From positions 1-42,163 of the forward strand of contig CALHTF010000107.1 of the NCBI GenBank assembly GCA_938038815.1: a stretch of 42,163 bases of DNA. Reading direction: 5' to 3'. The stretch is from an uncultured Acidimicrobiales bacterium (GTDB lineage Bacteria > Actinomycetota > Acidimicrobiia > Acidimicrobiales > SHLQ01). Below are positions 31,032 to 41,094 of the stretch, piece by piece. The translations under genes were made by a program, and so were the position numbers. The notes below the pieces were generated by a model. The model was not told where the DNA came from, did no database searches, and saw only the letters and a program-made list of their open reading frames with translations. The stretch's first letter is position 1. Each line of letters starts with the position of its first letter.

Positions 31032-34000
31032 ATGTTCGAACCTGGCGGCAAGAGTCGAAATCGGATGCCGAGTCATCCTCTTGGAACTGCTCCTTCGGTG
31101 GCTGGCCTGGTACGACGAGCCATAGTTCTTTCCGCTGCATCACTTGCACTGGCATTGCTGATAACCCCTCCTGTCGGTGCGCAGGATGCAAGCGAGGCAG
31201 CACGGGAGTCCGCGTCGATCACCGGAACAGTTGTCGCCGAGAATGGCTCACCGGTTTCAAAGGCCTTGGTCAGGGCCAGCAATGGTCAAAGGATCGTCGA
31301 AACGACAACTTCATCCACTGGTGAGTACGAACTCACAGATGTACCGATTGGTGCGGTGCGTATTTGGGTCGACAACTGGTTTGGGACGGCGCCAGAGATT
31401 CTCAAAGAGTGGTACAACGACGGTGGTGATCATGACTCGGCGACCCTTGTTGACGTGGCACCGGAGGCGATGGTCTCGGGCATCGATATGACTGTCGGGA
31501 CGGTTGGATTTGTTAAGGGCCAGGTAACCAACTCGGTTGGTGAGCCTCTTGCCCAAGCGAGGGTCGAAATTAGGCCATTTACCGGTGGCAACCGGTGGCA
31601 GCATGTGGCCACCGGTGACGATGGCCGATATGCATTTCAGATCGACGATGGGGAGTACCGAATTCGCGTGTCGCACGCTGATGCGGCGGCAGAGTACTTC
31701 GACGATCAGCCGTTCTACGTCAACGCGTCACCTGTCGTGGTCGAGGCGAACTCCATCGCGAGAGTTGATGTTGACCTTGATGACTGGGGCTCGATTAGTG
31801 GTGTGGTCACCACGGTCACGGGAGAACCGGTTGAGGGGGCAACGGTAATAATCTGGAATCACACCCACCTTGGTGGTTACAACGAGAGGCAAACCGACGC
31901 GCTGGGTCGTTGGACGATGGAAAAGAGAATTTCGGGCTGGTACACGGTGAGCGCCTATAGGTCCGATCTTCAGGGTGCCACCTGGCAAAACGAAGCGAAT
32001 CCGGAAGATCCTTCGATGTTTTTGCTTGGCAGGGCCGAGCAACTGACGGGGGTTGATCTGTCGCTTACGGAAAAGCCGTCTATCTCGGGCCGCGTGACCG
32101 ATCTCAATGGACAGCCGATTGAGGGTGCGCTCGTAAGGGCGGATTCAGCTACTGTCTCCGGCGGAGCCCAAGCCATCTCCCGTAGCGATGGCCGCTACCA
32201 GTTGTTCTTCGACGAGCCAGCGGGTTACCGATTGCGGGCCACGTCTAGCGGACACGTGCAGCAGTGGTGGGAGGAACGTTCCGACCGCGACCAGGCCATC
32301 CTCGTAGAGGTCGGTGACTCGGGACAGGTCAAGGGCGTCGACTTCAGCCTGCAAACCTACGGGACCTTAACGGGCCGCGTTACGAACGCTCAGGGCGAGC
32401 CAATCGAGAACATTCAGGTAGGGGTCGAGTGGCTCGAGTATCAATACAGGCTTGATGGTTACGGGCTGCCAACGGCGACCACAGATGCGAACGGCAACTA
32501 CGAGCTTCAAGGGGTCCATCCAGCCCCGGTAAAGCTCTCGTTTGTCGATCCCACCGGCACGTATATCGATTGGCGCCATCCAAATCCGGTCGAAGTGCCG
32601 TTGGATGGTTCGATGGTTATCGACCTCGAAATGAAGGGTCGCAACTCGATCTCGCTCTCGGGGCGTGCACAAGGTATTACTGTCCACGCAGCAACTGACC
32701 GGGTGTACGTTTCGTTGCCAGATGACAACAAGATTCTTGTTGTCCGACTGTCGACAGGCGAGACATTGTCATCGCTGGACCTGCCTGTGGGCTACCCCGA
32801 TATTGCCACGACGAGCGACGGAGGGGAGCTTGCCGTCGTGTTGGACTCCTGGGAGTTGGCCTTTGTCGACGTAACGACCGGCGAGGTAGAAGTATCGGAG
32901 TTTGACCAATCTGTGCATGGTGAGGTCGGTGCGTTCACGGAGTTTGCCCCGCAGCAGTTTGCGGTTCTCGGCAGCAGCCACGGCGTAGCCTTATTCGACC
33001 GTTCGGCGGGGACTACACAGCTGGCTGGTGGTCGAGCGAGCGGACGTCGGATCGATTCGGCGGACGGTGTCGTCCTAGTGTGGAACGACTACAGCATGGC
33101 GAAACTCGAAGCATCGAACGCCGGGCAGCTCTACGTCTCGATGGAGTCGATCGAACTCGACCGTCACACCTATGCGACCATCGGCTTCAGAGGGCGTACG
33201 TTCTGGCTGTCGAGTGGAGCGTACCAAACGAGCGATTTCGCTCAAGTAGCATCCTTTGATCCGCTCGGTAGTGTCCCGCTTGCCGATCCCACATCCGACC
33301 GGGTGTTTTTCGCTGGAGGAAGCCAAACGGTCGTTCGCTCGGGGAGTGGGTACCCAGTCAGCCACATAATTCCGACCGCATGCGGCACGGACTGGACAGG
33401 CACCCTCAATGCGGCTGTGTCCGAAGACGGTCGCTGGGTCGCAACACACAACGGTAGCGCCCTGTGCCTTGAGCAGATGCCTCCGGCAGATGAGGTTGGC
33501 GATGCCGATGATGATGGCCTCGCCGACAACTTTGACAATTGTCCCGGGGTCGCCAATCCGGATCAGTACGATGGCGATGCCGATCGGTTCGGCGATGCTT
33601 GTGACGCCAATTTAGAGGATGGCCTCCAAGGCGATCTTGATGGAGATCAGCTAAGAAACGAACTCGAGTGGTCTATCGGGACGAACGCAGCCATTGCGGA
33701 CTCCGACTACGACTTTCTTGACGATGGAGTGGAGCTCTACATCGGCTCTTCGCCGGTCGAGCGCGACACCGATGGCGACGGGTTGCGTGACGGTGTCGAA
33801 GCCCTCTTTGGTTTGAACCCGCTTCTGCCGGACTCCGATGCCGGCGGAACTCCCGACGGTCAAGAAGTTCGGGATGGAACAAACGCAGCTAAGGGGAACG
33901 ACGATTTGGTGCGTCCCCAGTGCACCATCATCGGTACACCAGGCGACGATGTCCTCTTTGGAACCCCCGGAACCGATGTGGTGTGCGGTGGCGGTGGTGA

Positions 34001-34298
34001 TGACATCTTGGTTGGTGGGGGAGGCGACGATTGGCTGATCGGCGGTTCCGGCGACGATTGGCTCGTCGGCCAGGAGGGTGATGATTGGCTAGTCGGAGAA
34101 TGGGGAAACGATGTGCTCGCAGGAAACGAAGGTGACGATTGGTTGTTCGGCGGAATCGGTGATGACGGTCTTCGAGGTGGCTCCGGACGTGACTGGTTGC
34201 GCGGCGGCAACGGAGCTGACGCTTGTGGTCCAACGACTTCAGGCGACGTTGTAGTTAGATGCGACGGCGAGGTCTACGTGTCGATCTTTCCGAACTAA
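31032..34298 (+). CDS. Large secreted multi-domain protein: carboxypeptidase-regulatory-like repeats, propeller-like region, thrombospondin-3-like and RTX repeats
   Basis: This 1088-residue protein has an N-terminal signal peptide (hydrophobic core 29-44, cleavage near VGAQDA about residue 51). Five carboxypeptidase-regulatory-like beta-sandwich repeats follow (about 62-155, 160-250, 254-345, 350-440, 445-535; each with G-x-V-x-(D/N)-x-x-G-x-P...). Residues about 545-815 look like a YVTN/beta-propeller. Residues 824-862 are a thrombospondin-3-like calcium stretch (DADDDGLADNFDNCP), then EF-hand-like DTDGDGLRDG units, and 965-1064 are RTX nonapeptides (GGSGDDWLV type). The domains suggest a calcium-dependent adhesin or matrix protein. 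The RTX tail is a possible export signal, although a signal peptide is present. Codons look less G+C-rich than neighbours. An ATG at 31065 is an alternative start. Confidence 0.87.
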   Translation: MFEPGGKSRNRMPSHPLGTAPSVAGLVRRAIVLSAASLALALLITPPVGAQDASEAARESASITGTVVAENGSPVSKALVRASNGQRIVETTTSSTGEYELTDVPIGAVRIWVDNWFGTAPEILKEWYNDGGDHDSATLVDVAPEAMVSGIDMTVGTVGFVKGQVTNSVGEPLAQARVEIRPFTGGNRWQHVATGDDGRYAFQIDDGEYRIRVSHADAAAEYFDDQPFYVNASPVVVEANSIARVDVDLDDWGSISGVVTTVTGEPVEGATVIIWNHTHLGGYNERQTDALGRWTMEKRISGWYTVSAYRSDLQGATWQNEANPEDPSMFLLGRAEQLTGVDLSLTEKPSISGRVTDLNGQPIEGALVRADSATVSGGAQAISRSDGRYQLFFDEPAGYRLRATSSGHVQQWWEERSDRDQAILVEVGDSGQVKGVDFSLQTYGTLTGRVTNAQGEPIENIQVGVEWLEYQYRLDGYGLPTATTDANGNYELQGVHPAPVKLSFVDPTGTYIDWRHPNPVEVPLDGSMVIDLEMKGRNSISLSGRAQGITVHAATDRVYVSLPDDNKILVVRLSTGETLSSLDLPVGYPDIATTSDGGELAVVLDSWELAFVDVTTGEVEVSEFDQSVHGEVGAFTEFAPQQFAVLGSSHGVALFDRSAGTTQLAGGRASGRRIDSADGVVLVWNDYSMAKLEASNAGQLYVSMESIELDRHTYATIGFRGRTFWLSSGAYQTSDFAQVASFDPLGSVPLADPTSDRVFFAGGSQTVVRSGSGYPVSHIIPTACGTDWTGTLNAAVSEDGRWVATHNGSALCLEQMPPADEVGDADDDGLADNFDNCPGVANPDQYDGDADRFGDACDANLEDGLQGDLDGDQLRNELEWSIGTNAAIADSDYDFLDDGVELYIGSSPVERDTDGDGLRDGVEALFGLNPLLPDSDAGGTPDGQEVRDGTNAAKGNDDLVRPQCTIIGTPGDDVLFGTPGTDVVCGGGGDDILVGGGGDDWLIGGSGDDWLVGQEGDDWLVGEWGNDVLAGNEGDDWLFGGIGDDGLRGGSGRDWLRGGNGADACGPTTSGDVVVRCDGEVYVSIFPN
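33933..34222 (+). repeat. RTX calcium-binding nonapeptide repeat array (coding)
   Basis: About nine GGxGxDx-type units, such as GGGGDDILV, GGSGDDWLV and GNEGDDWLF, are encoded at the C-terminus of the 1088-aa protein. The DNA is correspondingly repetitive (ggcgacgattggct-like units). This is a coding repeat, not a mobile element. Confidence 0.88.
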
Positions 34299-34311
34299 GG
34301 CGTCGGAAAAA

Positions 34312-35817
34312 TCACGGCGCCACCATCGGCCACGGCCGGTGTTGTTCGAAGGCTCGGGCCACGTCGAACAACAAGGAATCGTGATGGTGGGGGGCGAGCA
34401 CCTGCATGCCGATGGGTAGGCCGTTGAGGGTGCCGGCTGGAATCGAGACCGCCGGGTTGCCGTACACGTTCGAGATGATCGTGAGGGCGCCCATGGTCGA
34501 CAGGCTGGGGTCGCGTTTGATCGATTGCTCGATCATCAGGTTGGGCAACCGAGGGTTGGCCGACGACCCGAGCCGGGCTGCTCCGAGCACCCCGCGCAGG
34601 GCGGCCCAGCCGACCGGCTTGTCGATGAGCGGGTCGATCGGGCTGGGGTTCGGGTTGCTCGTGGTCGCGTCGGCGGCGAAGGCTGGGCCTGGGTTGGTAG
34701 CGGCGATCACAAAGTCGACCGTGCGGAACGCATCGGCCATCGCTTCGTAGGCCTGCACCCGTCGGGTCTCGGCCTCGGCCGCAACCTCGATGTTGTAGAG
34801 CGACCGCGAGAGGTAAACACCCAGCGCCATCTCGGCGGTCATGTCTTTGGCGCACTCGGGCCACCGGTCGCTGATCTCGTGCATGAGGGTCGACATGTTG
34901 CCCATCATCCAGTGGGCGGCGAAGTTCGGAATTTTGATGGTGAGGTCGACCCGTTTCATGCCGGTTGCGGCGAGGAGTTCGGTCACCTGAGTTTCGAGAT
35001 GTTCGGCCACGCCTGCTTCGAGTTCGACCCCACCGAGGTCGAGCACGACACCGACGGTCCGTCCACCGAGGTCGTGGCTGCCCAAGGCCTCTTCAAAGCT
35101 GGCGTGTTTCGGTAGAGCGGTCGGGTCTTCGAGGTCGGGCCCCGAACACACATCGAAGTGACGGGCCGCGTCGCGAACCGATCGAGCCGTGATCCCGTTG
35201 ACCACCGTGCTTGGACGACTGAACGCTCCGGGGCTTCGAGGCAAGCGGCCAAACGTGCCTTTCATGCCGAGCAGGCCGGTGTATCCCGATGGGATCCGGA
35301 TCGAGCCGCCGCCGTCGCCCCCGGTAGCCAACGAGACAAGCCCACCAGCGACCGCCGCCGCCGAGCCTGACGACGAACCGCCTACCGTTCGACCGTGCTG
35401 CCACGGGTTGTGGGTGACGCCGTTCAGTTTGGTGATGCTGACGTTCAGGCCACCGAACTCGCTGGCGGTGGTCATCCCGACCGGAACCGCTCCGCCACCC
35501 GAGAGGAGGCGGTCGACATGCACGGCGGTGCGGGTGGCGATGCGATCTTTGAACAACAGCGATGCCTCGGTGTTGGGCCAACCCTCGATTGGTTCGAGTT
35601 CCTTGATGCCGGTGGGTACGCCGCCAAACGGTTTGGTGACATCGGCGTTGGCTGCCACCTGTCGCGCGTTGTCGAAGTCCCGGAACGAAAAGGCGTTCAG
35701 GTTAGACGACTCGATCGCCGAGATCGAGGCCTCGAGTTCCTCGGCGGGGGAGCGGTTCCCCGCCCGAAACTCATCTACCAGCGAGCAGGCATCGCCCTGC
35801 CAAGGTGCATCAGACAT
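34312..35817 (-). CDS. Amidase signature family hydrolase
   Basis: This 501-residue enzyme has the amidase-signature core: catalytic lysine K72 in GIKELEP, cis-serine in GGSSSGSAAAVAGG (S148/S149) and nucleophile S172 in GGDGGGSIRIPSG. Members hydrolyse amides, including acylamides and aryl amides. The substrate is not predictable. I chose the ATG at 35817; the frame is open 10 codons upstream, and a TAGAGT -10-like box ends 4 nt before the chosen start, so the exact transcription start is uncertain. It is the last gene of a same-direction run with FkbM and alcohol dehydrogenase genes, after a 78-bp gap. Confidence 0.92.
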   Translation of the reverse strand: MSDAPWQGDACSLVDEFRAGNRSPAEELEASISAIESSNLNAFSFRDFDNARQVAANADVTKPFGGVPTGIKELEPIEGWPNTEASLLFKDRIATRTAVHVDRLLSGGGAVPVGMTTASEFGGLNVSITKLNGVTHNPWQHGRTVGGSSSGSAAAVAGGLVSLATGGDGGGSIRIPSGYTGLLGMKGTFGRLPRSPGAFSRPSTVVNGITARSVRDAARHFDVCSGPDLEDPTALPKHASFEEALGSHDLGGRTVGVVLDLGGVELEAGVAEHLETQVTELLAATGMKRVDLTIKIPNFAAHWMMGNMSTLMHEISDRWPECAKDMTAEMALGVYLSRSLYNIEVAAEAETRRVQAYEAMADAFRTVDFVIAATNPGPAFAADATTSNPNPSPIDPLIDKPVGWAALRGVLGAARLGSSANPRLPNLMIEQSIKRDPSLSTMGALTIISNVYGNPAVSIPAGTLNGLPIGMQVLAPHHHDSLLFDVARAFEQHRPWPMVAP

Positions 35818-35895
35818 AGCAGCGACTCTATCGCTGGTCGTTATCACTCTGGGTCGCTCCGGCTGCGCCTGCGCTCCCGCGCTTCGCTATGTCTC

Positions 35896-36651
35896 TCAAC
35901 CGGTGCCCCTCGCCCGCCAGTACTCCCAGATCCAGGGGAAGTCCCAGATGAGGTCGTGGGTCTTCTTGAGTTCTTGGCGGATCTTCCACCGGCGGCGGGT
36001 GGCTCTGGGGAGCCAGTCGTGAAACTGGATGAGTAGGTGATCGATATCGCTCGACCGGTCGAGTTCGATGATTCGGTCGAGAAGGTCGTATTCGCCGCCT
36101 TCGATGTTGAGCTTCATCACGTTGATGCGCCCGTCCGGTCCTGCGGTGTCGGCCAGAACCTCGGCGATGTCGACAATCTCGATCTGGGTGCGCCCGTAGT
36201 CTTTGCTCGTGTCGAAGATGCTCGACCCCGGCCCCTTAAACGCCAACGACGCGGTGGTGTTTGCGGCGCCGACGCCTACCGGGTGTACGACGATGTTGTC
36301 GTAACCGTCGATTGCATCGCGCAGATCTTCGAGGTGCGGCGGCCCGGGTTCGTAGGAATGGATCGTGATCGACGCCGGGCTGCAATCGGCCACCGGCACA
36401 CACCACTCACCCACGTACGCACCGATGTCGAGTACCACCGCCTGCTCAGGTAGATCGAACCAGTGGGTGATCTTGGGGTCACGCGCCGTGGCTTCGAACA
36501 GCGAGTAGATGGCGTCGGAGTAGCGGAAATGTTCGAGGAACATCCGAGCCATCGGTTCGACATCTTCCCGGCGCCGTTTGCGAATGCGGGGCTGGGCAGC
36601 GATGACCCGTAGACGATGGCCGAGCCCCCGACCACCGGGGTGTTCGGTCAT
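35896..36651 (-). CDS. FkbM family methyltransferase
   Basis: This 251-residue protein has the FkbM methyltransferase pattern: the SAM-binding loop VLDIGAYVGEW near residue 78, IHSYEPGPPHLEDLRDAI, VVHPVGVGAAN and VMKLNIEGGEYDLLDRI. FkbM-type enzymes methylate hydroxyl groups of sugars or natural products. It starts 12 bp after the alcohol dehydrogenase stop, so the two are probably one operon. N-terminal basic residues suggest no signal peptide; it should be cytosolic. Acceptor unknown. Confidence 0.9.
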   Translation of the reverse strand: MTEHPGGRGLGHRLRVIAAQPRIRKRRREDVEPMARMFLEHFRYSDAIYSLFEATARDPKITHWFDLPEQAVVLDIGAYVGEWCVPVADCSPASITIHSYEPGPPHLEDLRDAIDGYDNIVVHPVGVGAANTTASLAFKGPGSSIFDTSKDYGRTQIEIVDIAEVLADTAGPDGRINVMKLNIEGGEYDLLDRIIELDRSSDIDHLLIQFHDWLPRATRRRWKIRQELKKTHDLIWDFPWIWEYWRARGTG

Positions 36652-36663
36652 CTGGTGGGCCCG

Positions 36664-37602
36664 CTACACATCGAACACCACCTTGATCGTTCCCGAGCTC
36701 CGGTCGTTTGCGGTGGCGAAGGCCTCGGCGGCGCCGTCGAGCGGGAATCGGTGAGTTACCAGCGCCGAAGCGATTGACGGGTTCTCACCAAGTAGCCGGG
36801 CCGCGTGGTCGAAGTCGCGGTCGGGAGCGGTGCCGCCGTAGGCCATCGACGAGTACAGGTCGACTTCCTTCATCAAAATGCCAAGGTCGATTTCTACCGG
36901 ATCCCAGAACGTGCCGACCACCACCACTCGGCCGCGAATCCGCAGGGACCGAACCGAATCGCGGATCGATCCGGTGGTTGCGGCGGCGTCGATGACCACG
37001 TCGTAGCCGTCGCCTACCTCAAGGCTGGCCCCGAGTGACTCGGCTGCGGTTTGTTGATGCGGGTGCCGGGCGGCGCAGGTGGCTTGAATGCCCATCCCGC
37101 TCAGCACGGCGACGGTGGCCAAACCAATCGGCCCTGCGCCGACCACCAACACTCGCTCACCGGGCGCAATGGCGGCTCGGCGAACGGCGTGGGTTGCGAC
37201 GGCAAGCGGTTCGACCAGCGAGGCGTTGGCCACGTCGACTCCGTCGGGAAGCTCGACCAGCGCCGAGGTTGGTACCACGACCTCTTCGGCCATCGCCCCG
37301 TCGGCGGCTACGCCAAACAGTGTCGCGCCGGTGCACATGACCCGCAGGCCCTGACCGCACGGACCGCAGGTTCCGCAGTTGGCGACCGGTTCGACGGCGA
37401 CCGCCGTGCCGTCGGGCGTCAGGCCAGCAAATTCGTGACCGAGCACCCGCCCTTCGGCGAATCCCTTCTCGATCATGTGCAGGTCCGATCCGCAGATCGA
37501 CGACGACACAACCTTCACCCTGACCTGGCCCGATGGCACGTCGGCCACCGGTTCGATGTCGACGAGCTCGGGAGTTTTTTCGGAGATGCGGATGGCCTTC
37601 AC
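36664..37602 (-). CDS. Zinc-dependent medium-chain alcohol dehydrogenase
   Basis: This 312-residue enzyme has catalytic zinc residues C37 and H56-E57 (SSSICGSD, LGHEFAG) and the structural zinc set C76, C79, C82 and C90 (CGTCGPCGQ...C). The NAD(P) fold contains VVGAGPIGLATVAV. It is somewhat shorter than typical (340-350) members. The substrate is unknown. It starts at a GTG; a minus-strand TAGATT box ends 6 nt before it, so the mRNA is probably leaderless. It is divergent from the DUF362 gene with only 25 bp between starts. Confidence 0.92.
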   Translation of the reverse strand: MKAIRISEKTPELVDIEPVADVPSGQVRVKVVSSSICGSDLHMIEKGFAEGRVLGHEFAGLTPDGTAVAVEPVANCGTCGPCGQGLRVMCTGATLFGVAADGAMAEEVVVPTSALVELPDGVDVANASLVEPLAVATHAVRRAAIAPGERVLVVGAGPIGLATVAVLSGMGIQATCAARHPHQQTAAESLGASLEVGDGYDVVIDAAATTGSIRDSVRSLRIRGRVVVVGTFWDPVEIDLGILMKEVDLYSSMAYGGTAPDRDFDHAARLLGENPSIASALVTHRFPLDGAAEAFATANDRSSGTIKVVFDV

Positions 37603-37608
37603 GCTGTG

Positions 37609-37614
37609 AATCTA
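37609..37614 (-). promoter_or_regulatory. Predicted leaderless -10 box (TAGATT) of the alcohol dehydrogenase operon
   Basis: On the minus strand TAGATT lies exactly 6 nt before the GTG at 37602. The whole 25-bp gap to the DUF362 gene is used by this box and by the DUF362 ribosome site GAGGATGGGGGA. Confidence 0.55.
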
Positions 37615-37627
37615 TGAGGATGGGGGA

Positions 37628-39145
<1,518 letters not shown>

Positions 39146-39156
39146 TCCCGAAACTT

Positions 39157-39191
39157 TTGCAGTTGATCGGCTCTGCGCCGACGAACTGCAA
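39157..39191. terminator. Hairpin terminator between convergent genes
   Basis: TTGCAGTT and AACTGCAA form an outer 8-bp stem. Inside, TCGGC/GCCGA form a second stem around a TCTGC loop, with a small internal mismatch. It lies between the DUF362 and P450 stop codons. On the minus strand the stem is followed by AAGTTT, and on the plus strand it is preceded by AAACTTTT, so both directions are plausible. Confidence 0.6.
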
Positions 39192-39202
39192 TCAGAACGG
39201 GG

Positions 39203-40414
39203 TTAGATGTGAAGGTCGATGTGGGCTTCGGCTAGGCCGAACACGAATGCGTTGGGCATGTCGACGTCGGCCTTGCCTTCGGTTCGCGAAATCGACGAGA
39301 ACCGTTTGACGAACTCTTCGAAGAAGATCTTGATCTCGAGGCGAGCCAGCGAAGCGCCGAGGCAGAAGTGGGTGCCGAACCCGAAGGCAATGTGGTTGTT
39401 GTTCTCGCGGGTCACGTCGAGTTGGTCGGGGTTTTCAAACACCGACTCGTCGCGGTTGGCCGAGGTGTACAAAAGTGCAACCTGGTCGCCCTTCTTGATG
39501 GTCTTGCCGCCCACCACGGTGTCCTCGTTGGCGACGCGACACATGTTGTGAATGGGGGTCACGTACCGAATGAACTCCTCGACCGCTACCTCCATGTCGG
39601 CGCCGTCCTTCAGCGCCTGCCACTGGTCGGGGTTGTCGATCAGGTTCAACAGGGTGCGACCAATAACGGTCCGGGTGGTCTCAGCGCCGCCGTCGAGCAA
39701 CAGCAGGCAGTCCGAGATGATTTGGTCGAGGCCGAACTCGTAGTCGGGCATGCCCTTCTTCTCGGTTTCGACCCACACGTTCATCACGTCGTCGTAGGTG
39801 CCCACTGGGCAGCCTTTGTGCTCTTCGTACACATTCATGCACGCTTCGGTGAACTCAAACACCGCTTCGATGCCGTCGATGTTGTGGTACATCGGGCCGC
39901 CGCCGAGCTGGATCGTGCGCTCCGACCATTCCTTGAGCTTGGGCCACATTTCGTGCGGGTACCCGAGGAGTTTGCCGATCATCATGGCCGGAAGCGGTGC
40001 GGCGAGCTCTTCGATGACCTCGACCGACCCTTTGGCTTCGGCATCATCGAGCAGGGCGGTGACGTGGCTTCGGATTTCGTCTTCCCAGTTACCGACAGCA
40101 CGAGGGGTAAAGCGTCGGGCGACCAGCATGCGGCGTTTGGTGTGGTGCGGATCGTCGAGGCCGATGATTGAACTGTCGGCGTCGGTTTTCGGGCGGTAGC
40201 CGCCACCGTTTTTGCCCGAGTTGAGGAACACGGTCTTGTTCTTTTCCACCTCGACCACCAGGTCGTAGGTGGAGATGCCCCAGATCTCGTTGGTGGCATC
40301 CCAATGGACCGGGTCGTTCGCCCTCATCCACTTGTAGGCGTCGTGGGCGGTGGAACCTTCGTAGAACTCGGGTTGCAAAATGTCGTACGACACAGGCTGA
40401 TCAAGGTCGGTCAT
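39203..40414 (-). CDS. Cytochrome P450 (CYP142-like)
   Basis: This 403-residue P450 has all core motifs: the I-helix LLLLDGGAETTR, the K-helix EEFIRY (ExxR), TPIHNMCRV, and the heme loop FGFGTHFCLGASLARLE with the ligand cysteine. Regions such as AYKWMRANDPV, the MCRV segment and HIAFGFGTHFCLG are close to mycobacterial CYP142, which oxidises the side chain of cholesterol; that closeness is from memory. It is soluble, needing a ferredoxin partner not seen here. The ATG at 40414 is chosen because the extra residues upstream are not family-like. It may take part in sterol or terpenoid side-chain oxidation with the window's thiolase/DUF35 genes. Confidence 0.91.
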   Translation of the reverse strand: MTDLDQPVSYDILQPEFYEGSTAHDAYKWMRANDPVHWDATNEIWGISTYDLVVEVEKNKTVFLNSGKNGGGYRPKTDADSSIIGLDDPHHTKRRMLVARRFTPRAVGNWEDEIRSHVTALLDDAEAKGSVEVIEELAAPLPAMMIGKLLGYPHEMWPKLKEWSERTIQLGGGPMYHNIDGIEAVFEFTEACMNVYEEHKGCPVGTYDDVMNVWVETEKKGMPDYEFGLDQIISDCLLLLDGGAETTRTVIGRTLLNLIDNPDQWQALKDGADMEVAVEEFIRYVTPIHNMCRVANEDTVVGGKTIKKGDQVALLYTSANRDESVFENPDQLDVTRENNNHIAFGFGTHFCLGASLARLEIKIFFEEFVKRFSSISRTEGKADVDMPNAFVFGLAEAHIDLHI

Positions 40415-40483
40415 AGGGCCAACCCTTGCACTGCGTGGTCGGCGAGGCAAGATCGCCAGCCGACACCCTCGCTTGGTTGTGGG

Positions 40484-40915
40484 CTACTCCTCGTCGAGCC
40501 CGCGTTCGCGTGCCTCGAGTGCGGCTTCGCGCTTTTCTAACTCGGCTTCCCACTCGGCCATCCGTCGCTTGGCCGCCGGATCCTCCGATGTAGTCGGACG
40601 AGACGGCGTGGTGCGCGGCGACCAGTTCGGGTCGTCGTCGGGACCCTTGGGGCGCGGGGCCTGCGTGACGTACTTCGTGGCGCTCGGGGCTTGGTACTTG
40701 CCGCCCAACGCAAAGCCGGCGCCTTCGGGACGACCGAGCAGCAGCCAGGCAACCGCGCCGACGGTTGGCACGAAAATTACCAGCACGAGCCAGGTCGTCT
40801 TGGGCATGTTTCGAACCAAGATGTTGTCGGTCGAGATGCAGTCGAGTACCGCCCAAATCCAAAGACAGGCGGCGAAGAATGCGAATGCTCCGGGAAGAAC
40901 TACGGCAAAGGTCAT
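40484..40915 (-). CDS. PLDc_N domain membrane protein
   Basis: This 143-residue protein has two membrane helices (residues about 5-27 and 40-60) in the PLDc_N pattern: FFAACLWIWAVLDCISTDN, then KTTWLVLVIFVPTVGAVAWLLLGRPEG. A charged, partly helical C-terminal tail (EDPAAKRRMAEWEAELEKREAALEARERG) looks like a coiled coil. PLDc_N is a membrane anchor found with and without phospholipase domains; here only the anchor is present. Its role is unknown. It is 69 bp upstream of the P450 gene on the same strand. Confidence 0.82.
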   Translation of the reverse strand: MTFAVVLPGAFAFFAACLWIWAVLDCISTDNILVRNMPKTTWLVLVIFVPTVGAVAWLLLGRPEGAGFALGGKYQAPSATKYVTQAPRPKGPDDDPNWSPRTTPSRPTTSEDPAAKRRMAEWEAELEKREAALEARERGLDEE

Positions 40916-40964
40916 GAGTTCCCAGCATGGAACGCCGTTTCACAATGAGCAAGAGATAAGCATG

Positions 40965-40988
40965 AATAGGCAGGGAAATAGGCAGGGA
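40965..40988. repeat. Perfect 12-bp tandem duplication
   Basis: AATAGGCAGGGA occurs twice without a gap in the 179-bp region between the divergent PLDc_N and SDR genes. The region is otherwise not coding. It could be a regulatory binding site or a replication-slippage repeat. I see no clear gene in this gap; GAGGTATTTCG before 41095 is the ribosome site of the SDR. Confidence 0.75.
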
Positions 40989-41094
40989 ATACCCGTGAGA
41001 TTCTGCGGCCCACCAATGTTGTGCCAGGTGAGTGCACCGCTACGATCGGGCGCCACCGCCGGAGTTCCCGCCGGGCATGAACTGAGGTATTTCG

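Noticed and set aside
33933..34222. Repetitive DNA at the end of the 1088-aa gene.
   Set aside because: It could look like a repeat or CRISPR-like array, but it encodes RTX nonapeptides in frame.
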